The notes beneath the pieces were generated by a model. It was not told the DNA's origin. It ran no database searches and was given only the letters and a program-made list of their open reading frames with translations. Shown in pieces: positions 5,965 through 7,593 of a stretch of 7,593 nucleotides of DNA (position 1 is the stretch's first letter; every line of letters begins with the position of its first letter). Source of the DNA: an uncultured Pseudomonadales bacterium (GTDB lineage Bacteria; Pseudomonadota; Gammaproteobacteria; Pseudomonadales; Porticoccaceae); contig CAJQJT010000278.1 of the NCBI GenBank assembly GCA_905478725.1, forward strand, positions 1-7,593. Direction: 5' to 3'. The position numbers were made by a program, and so were the translations under genes.

Positions 5965-6084
5965 CTTGTAGCTAAAGTCTTGTAGCTAAAGTCTTATAAA
6001 GAATGTCTTGTAAAGAATGTCTTGTAAAGAATAGTTCTTGTAAAAAATAGTTCTTGTAAAGAATAGTTCTTGTAAAAAATAGTT
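5965..6084. repeat. Eight-unit nested 14-16 bp tandem repeat upstream of the ABM gene
   Basis: Units: CTTGTAGCTAAAGT twice (5965-5978, 5979-5992); CTTATAAAGAATGT (5993-6006); CTTGTAAAGAATGT (6007-6020); then 16-mers CTTGTAAAGAATAGTT (6021-6036 and 6053-6068) alternating with CTTGTAAAAAATAGTT (6037-6052 and 6069-6084). A partial unit CTTGG follows. The 32-base pair of units at 6021-6052 is repeated exactly at 6053-6084. The array ends about 56 bases before the Shine-Dalgarno site of the next gene and is contiguous with no spacers. Confidence 0.95.
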
Positions 6085-6109
6085 CTTGGATCGGGTTCTA
6101 CTGAAAATA

Positions 6110-6127
6110 ATTATTAAAATTAATAAT
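6110..6127. promoter_or_regulatory. AT-rich perfect inverted repeat before the ABM gene
   Basis: ATTATTAA-AA-TTAATAAT has perfect 8-bp arms and a 2-base centre, ending 26 bases before the ATG at 6154. It may be an operator. The overlapping 12-mer AAAATAATTATT (6104-6115) also occurs upstream of the SDR gene (1842-1853), where its palindromic core AATAATTATT lies about 14 bases from the start codon. In AT-rich DNA this could be chance. Confidence 0.35.
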
Positions 6128-6153
6128 CACTAAAACAACAAAAGGTCTTGATC

Positions 6154-6444
6154 ATGGCAATAGGTGTTATAGCAACAATTACGATTCGTGAAGGCCAAAA
6201 TGCAGAGTTCGAGCAGCTTTTTACTGGTCTCACTGAACAGGTTTTGGCCAATGAGCCAGGGGCGATTTTTTATGCCTTGCACAGAACCAAATCTGACTCT
6301 CAGGTTTATAAAGTTCTTGAGCAATATGCAGACCAAGACGCGTTAAAGGCCCATGGTCAGACTGAGTACTTTCTGGTGGCAAGTCAAAAGATGGGCGCGC
6401 TGGTTACTGCTGCGCCTGATATTGAAGTTTTAGATGCAGTTTGA
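6154..6444 (+). CDS. Antibiotic biosynthesis monooxygenase (ABM) domain protein, YgiN-like
   Basis: A 96-residue single-domain protein of the dimeric alpha/beta-barrel (ferredoxin-like) fold. The N-terminal strand AIGVIATITIREGQ is followed by a helix (AEFEQLFTGLTEQVLAN), a strand (AIFYALHRTKSD), then the hallmark VLEQYADQDALKAHGQTEYF with its conserved Glu and His, and a last strand (DIEVLDAV). Relatives include YgiN, a quinol monooxygenase, and LsrG; they act without metal or cofactor on quinol-like or small keto substrates. I place the start at ATG 6154, which has AAAGG (6141-6145) eight bases upstream. The in-frame TTG at 6148 would leave only two bases. The gene is 71 bases before the next one in the same direction and probably cotranscribed with it. 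The substrate is unknown; a link to the quinone-reductase gene at 1979-2950 is speculation. Confidence 0.88.
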   Translation: MAIGVIATITIREGQNAEFEQLFTGLTEQVLANEPGAIFYALHRTKSDSQVYKVLEQYADQDALKAHGQTEYFLVASQKMGALVTAAPDIEVLDAV

Positions 6445-6455
6445 GGAATCCTTGG

Positions 6456-6500
6456 TTAAAGCACTCAGTTAAAGCACTCACTTAAAGCACTCACTTAAAA
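6456..6500. repeat. Three-unit 13-bp tandem repeat between the ABM gene and the next gene
   Basis: TTAAAGCACTCAG (6456-6468), TTAAAGCACTCAC (6469-6481) and TTAAAGCACTCAC (6482-6494), then a partial fourth unit TTAAAA that runs straight into the Shine-Dalgarno AAAGGAGA (6501-6508). The units are almost identical, so the array is recent. It fills most of the 71-base gap, so copy number would change the distance between the two genes. Confidence 0.95.
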
Positions 6501-6515
6501 AAAGGAGAGACGCCA

Positions 6516-7139
6516 ATGATCGCTTCGATTTGGTTAACGGCAGCAGCGCTTTATCTGGTTTTTTTGTACTGGTATATCAACTGGTCTGGGCCAATTTCGG
6601 CCGATGAAATTAACGGTTATCTAAAGGATTTTTCCGCTGGTTCAGGTGTTCAATACACCGACGTAGAAGTAGTGCGTCGGTTTCTTGAAGAGGACGATGG
6701 CAAAGAATTTATTATGCAAAATTTTGTCTCACTGCGTAGCGGGAAAATGGCGCATCCAGTGACGGGAGAACCGGCCAATCCCCAAGAGGTTATCAGTGGT
6801 TACTTTAAACCCTTCGTGAAAGCACTTCTTAAACGTGGCGGCCATCCGGTATTTATGTCGCGTAAAGTGGGTGGTTATATTGATAGCTGGAATTGCGACC
6901 CTGACCCACAGTGGGCTGCGACTGCAATGATGCGCTACAGATGTCGCCGAGATATGTTTGAGCTGGCATCGGATAAGCGCTTTGCTGATATTCATATTTT
7001 TAAAACCTCGGCTATTGACAAAACTGTTTCATTTCCGGTTCAAATCAATATGAGTTTGTCATTGCGGCCACGATTATACGTTCCAATGGGTCTTGTATGG
7101 TTGGCATCGATGGCGCATTTTATTGCAGTTATTCTGTGA
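6516..7139 (+). CDS. Membrane-anchored DUF1330/EthD-like dimeric alpha/beta-barrel protein, function unknown
   Basis: A 207-residue protein with hydrophobic helices at both ends: residues 3-21 (ASIWLTAAALYLVFLYWYI) and about 187-207 (a run of Leu, Val, Ala, Ile). Between them is a domain whose order of elements looks beta-alpha-beta-beta-alpha-beta: EFIMQNFVSL, helix from EVISGYFKPFVKALLKRG, strands HPVFMSRKVGGYIDSW and ATAMMRYRCRR, helix DMFELASDKRF, and a last strand TVSFPVQ. MMRYRCRRDMFELASDKRFADIH resembles, in shortened form, the strand-helix core of DUF1330/EthD-type ferredoxin-like domains. I infer this by eye, with no catalytic residue identified. Shine-Dalgarno AAAGGAGA (6501-6508) is the strongest in the window. 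It follows the ABM gene, and a soluble and a membrane-bound barrel protein side by side suggest a joint function. An unrelated inner-membrane protein is the alternative. Confidence 0.8.
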   Translation: MIASIWLTAAALYLVFLYWYINWSGPISADEINGYLKDFSAGSGVQYTDVEVVRRFLEEDDGKEFIMQNFVSLRSGKMAHPVTGEPANPQEVISGYFKPFVKALLKRGGHPVFMSRKVGGYIDSWNCDPDPQWAATAMMRYRCRRDMFELASDKRFADIHIFKTSAIDKTVSFPVQINMSLSLRPRLYVPMGLVWLASMAHFIAVIL

Positions 7140-7180
7140 TGTTTTTTATCGTCTGAGGGTGGGTGCTAGAGCCAACCTCA

Positions 7181-7250
7181 ACCACCCTGTCATCTCGGCA
7201 GAGCGCAACGACGCGAGATCTTTCACATGCGTTCGAGATGACCGGGTTGG
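7181..7250. repeat. Palindromic dispersed repeat, complete copy
   Basis: The left arm includes CTGTCATCTCGGCAGAGCGC (from 7187) and runs to GAGATCT (7221). The right end CGAGATGAC (7234-7242) is the exact inverse of GTCATCTCG (7189-7197), and the flanks (ACCACCCT against GGGTTGGT) extend the pairing with one gap. A structured intergenic element of this kind, with GTCATCTCG ends and an interior AGCGCARCGACG, resembles short repeats scattered in many proteobacterial genomes. It may fold as a hairpin after the membrane-protein gene. Confidence 0.8.
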
Positions 7251-7251
7251 T

Positions 7252-7295
7252 GTTAGGGCGAACTGAAAGATTTGGGTTTTAAACCGTGCCCTAAC
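7252..7295. repeat. Inverted repeat linking the two dispersed repeat copies
   Basis: GTTAGGGC (7252-7259) and GCCCTAAC (7288-7295) are exact inverse arms. An inner palindrome GGTTTTAAACC lies at 7275-7285. The arms continue into the GTCATCTCG motifs on each side (7234-7242 inverted, 7302-7310 direct), so the two elements can pair with each other over about 22 bases with mismatches. Confidence 0.6.
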
Positions 7296-7299
7296 TACT

Positions 7300-7334
7300 C
7301 TGTCATCTCGACAGAGCGCAGCGACGAGAGATCT
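7300..7334. repeat. Dispersed repeat, second (half) copy
   Basis: A 35-base copy of 7187-7221 matching at 32 of 35 positions, starting CTGTCATCTCGACAGAGCGC and ending GAGATCT. It lacks its own inverted right end. It lies about 80 bases before the start of the GST gene, in a gap of 277 bases (7140-7416) that otherwise holds only a weak 18-base duplication ACGGCAYTCAA (7346-7363 and 7364-7381). Confidence 0.85.
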
Positions 7335-7416
7335 CAAACAGACAAACGGCACTCAATAAACCGACGGCATTCAAAACAGCAGACTCCATAAACACTATTC
7401 AGAAGGCATACAACAG

Positions 7417-7593
7417 TTGAAAAAGTCGAACAGCCATACCCTCTACGGCATAACCCACTCACTCTATACCGGTCGCGCACGCTCTTATCTGATCAAGAGC
7501 GGCACTGCCTTTCGTGAATTGTCCAGCGGTCATGAAAGTTTTAAAGCTCAGGTATTGCCCGAGAGCAAGCTGGCGACCATTCCCGTTCTAGTG
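7417..7593 (+). CDS. Glutathione S-transferase family protein, N-terminal part (partial)
   Basis: The first 59 codons of a gene cut by the right edge. After a short polar lead it shows a thioredoxin-fold GST N-terminal domain: strand HTLYGITHS, then SLYTGRARSYLIKSG (helix 1, where the active-site Ser/Tyr would be), a strand from AFREL, and LPESKLATIPVLV ending in the conserved cis-proline motif (T-I-P-V). GSTs conjugate or reduce electrophiles with glutathione in the cytoplasm. There is no ATG in this frame. TTG at 7417 is the start I favour because AGAAGG (7401-7406) lies ten bases upstream, and the frame is closed by TAA at 7357-7359. The class cannot be told from the N-terminal part alone. 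Its leader includes the second dispersed repeat copy. Confidence 0.85.
   Translation, partial: MKKSNSHTLYGITHSLYTGRARSYLIKSGTAFRELSSGHESFKAQVLPESKLATIPVLV

Larger units (their letters stand above)
5859..6153. other. 295-base intergenic region dominated by tandem repeats
   Basis: Contents from left to right: a short hairpin GGCAGC-ACC-GCTGCC (5896-5910) with no T-tract, so at best a weak or Rho-assisted end for the isomerase transcript; an eight-unit tandem array (5965-6084); an AT-rich palindrome (6110-6127); and the Shine-Dalgarno AAAGG (6141-6145) of the next gene. No coding frame is credible: the repeat units carry TAA and TAG. A weak promoter (TTGGAT at 6086-6091 with TAATTA at 6108-6113) is possible but not convincing. 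Confidence 0.7.

Noticed and set aside
5965..6084. CRISPR array
   Set aside because: Units are 14-16 bases and directly contiguous, with no spacers and no cas genes; it is an ordinary tandem repeat.
6130..6336. Minus-strand 68-codon frame across the ABM start
   Set aside because: It is antisense to the conserved ABM domain and cysteine/leucine-rich without motif; a shadow.
6148..6444. TTG at 6148 as start of the ABM gene
   Set aside because: The Shine-Dalgarno AAAGG (6141-6145) would be only two bases away; ATG at 6154 has the normal eight-base spacing.
7146..7352. A 68-codon minus-strand open frame
   Set aside because: It runs across both dispersed repeat copies and their inverted arms, has no family resemblance, and its arginine-rich composition is what the repeats give when translated.

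Overview
The window looks like a chromosomal segment of a free-living, probably marine gammaproteobacterium. This rests on moderate GC content, Gram-negative export signals, sigma70-type promoters, canonical Shine-Dalgarno sites, and a mix of lipid/quinone redox genes with a membrane-anchored sulfatase. A group such as Porticoccaceae, Spongiibacteraceae or Halieaceae is only a guess. No phage, transposase, CRISPR, tRNA or rRNA gene is visible.

Layout. At the left edge is the last 30 codons of an unidentified plus-strand gene, then a strong bidirectional terminator, then a convergent minus-strand gene for an exported helical-repeat (TPR-like) protein. Next come two minus-strand genes: a DHRS4-like short-chain dehydrogenase, and upstream of it an FMN enzyme of the nitronate monooxygenase superfamily. 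That enzyme resembles the PA1024-type NADH:quinone reductases more than true nitronate monooxygenases, and has a near-consensus promoter (TTGACG-17-TATAGT). A minus-strand periplasmic sulfatase with a complete formylglycine active site and a C-terminal membrane anchor follows. It diverges from a plus-strand gene for a single-glutamate enoyl-CoA isomerase of the crotonase family. Both divergent promoters can be read, and each has a palindrome over its -10 box. Further right, on the plus strand, are a small antibiotic-biosynthesis-monooxygenase (ABM) domain protein and a double-membrane-anchored protein that looks like a second ferredoxin-like (DUF1330-type) domain. After a palindromic dispersed repeat comes a TTG-started glutathione S-transferase gene cut by the right edge.

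How they fit together. The enoyl-CoA isomerase, SDR, quinone reductase, ABM protein and GST suggest a neighbourhood for oxidation of unsaturated or xenobiotic acyl compounds and handling of reactive quinones and carbonyls. This is inference from families; the genes lie in several transcription units rather than one operon.

The most unusual property is non-coding. Several leaders, just upstream of the ribosome binding site, carry tandem repeats of 11-16 bp, each with its own unit sequence (2972-3026, 1892-1983, 5965-6084, 6456-6500). Weaker traces lie before the TPR-like and GST genes, an 8-bp duplication sits at 100-119, and an in-frame 12-bp duplication lies in the sulfatase signal peptide. 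The 5965-6084 array shows nested duplication. This is the best candidate for an undescribed phenomenon here.
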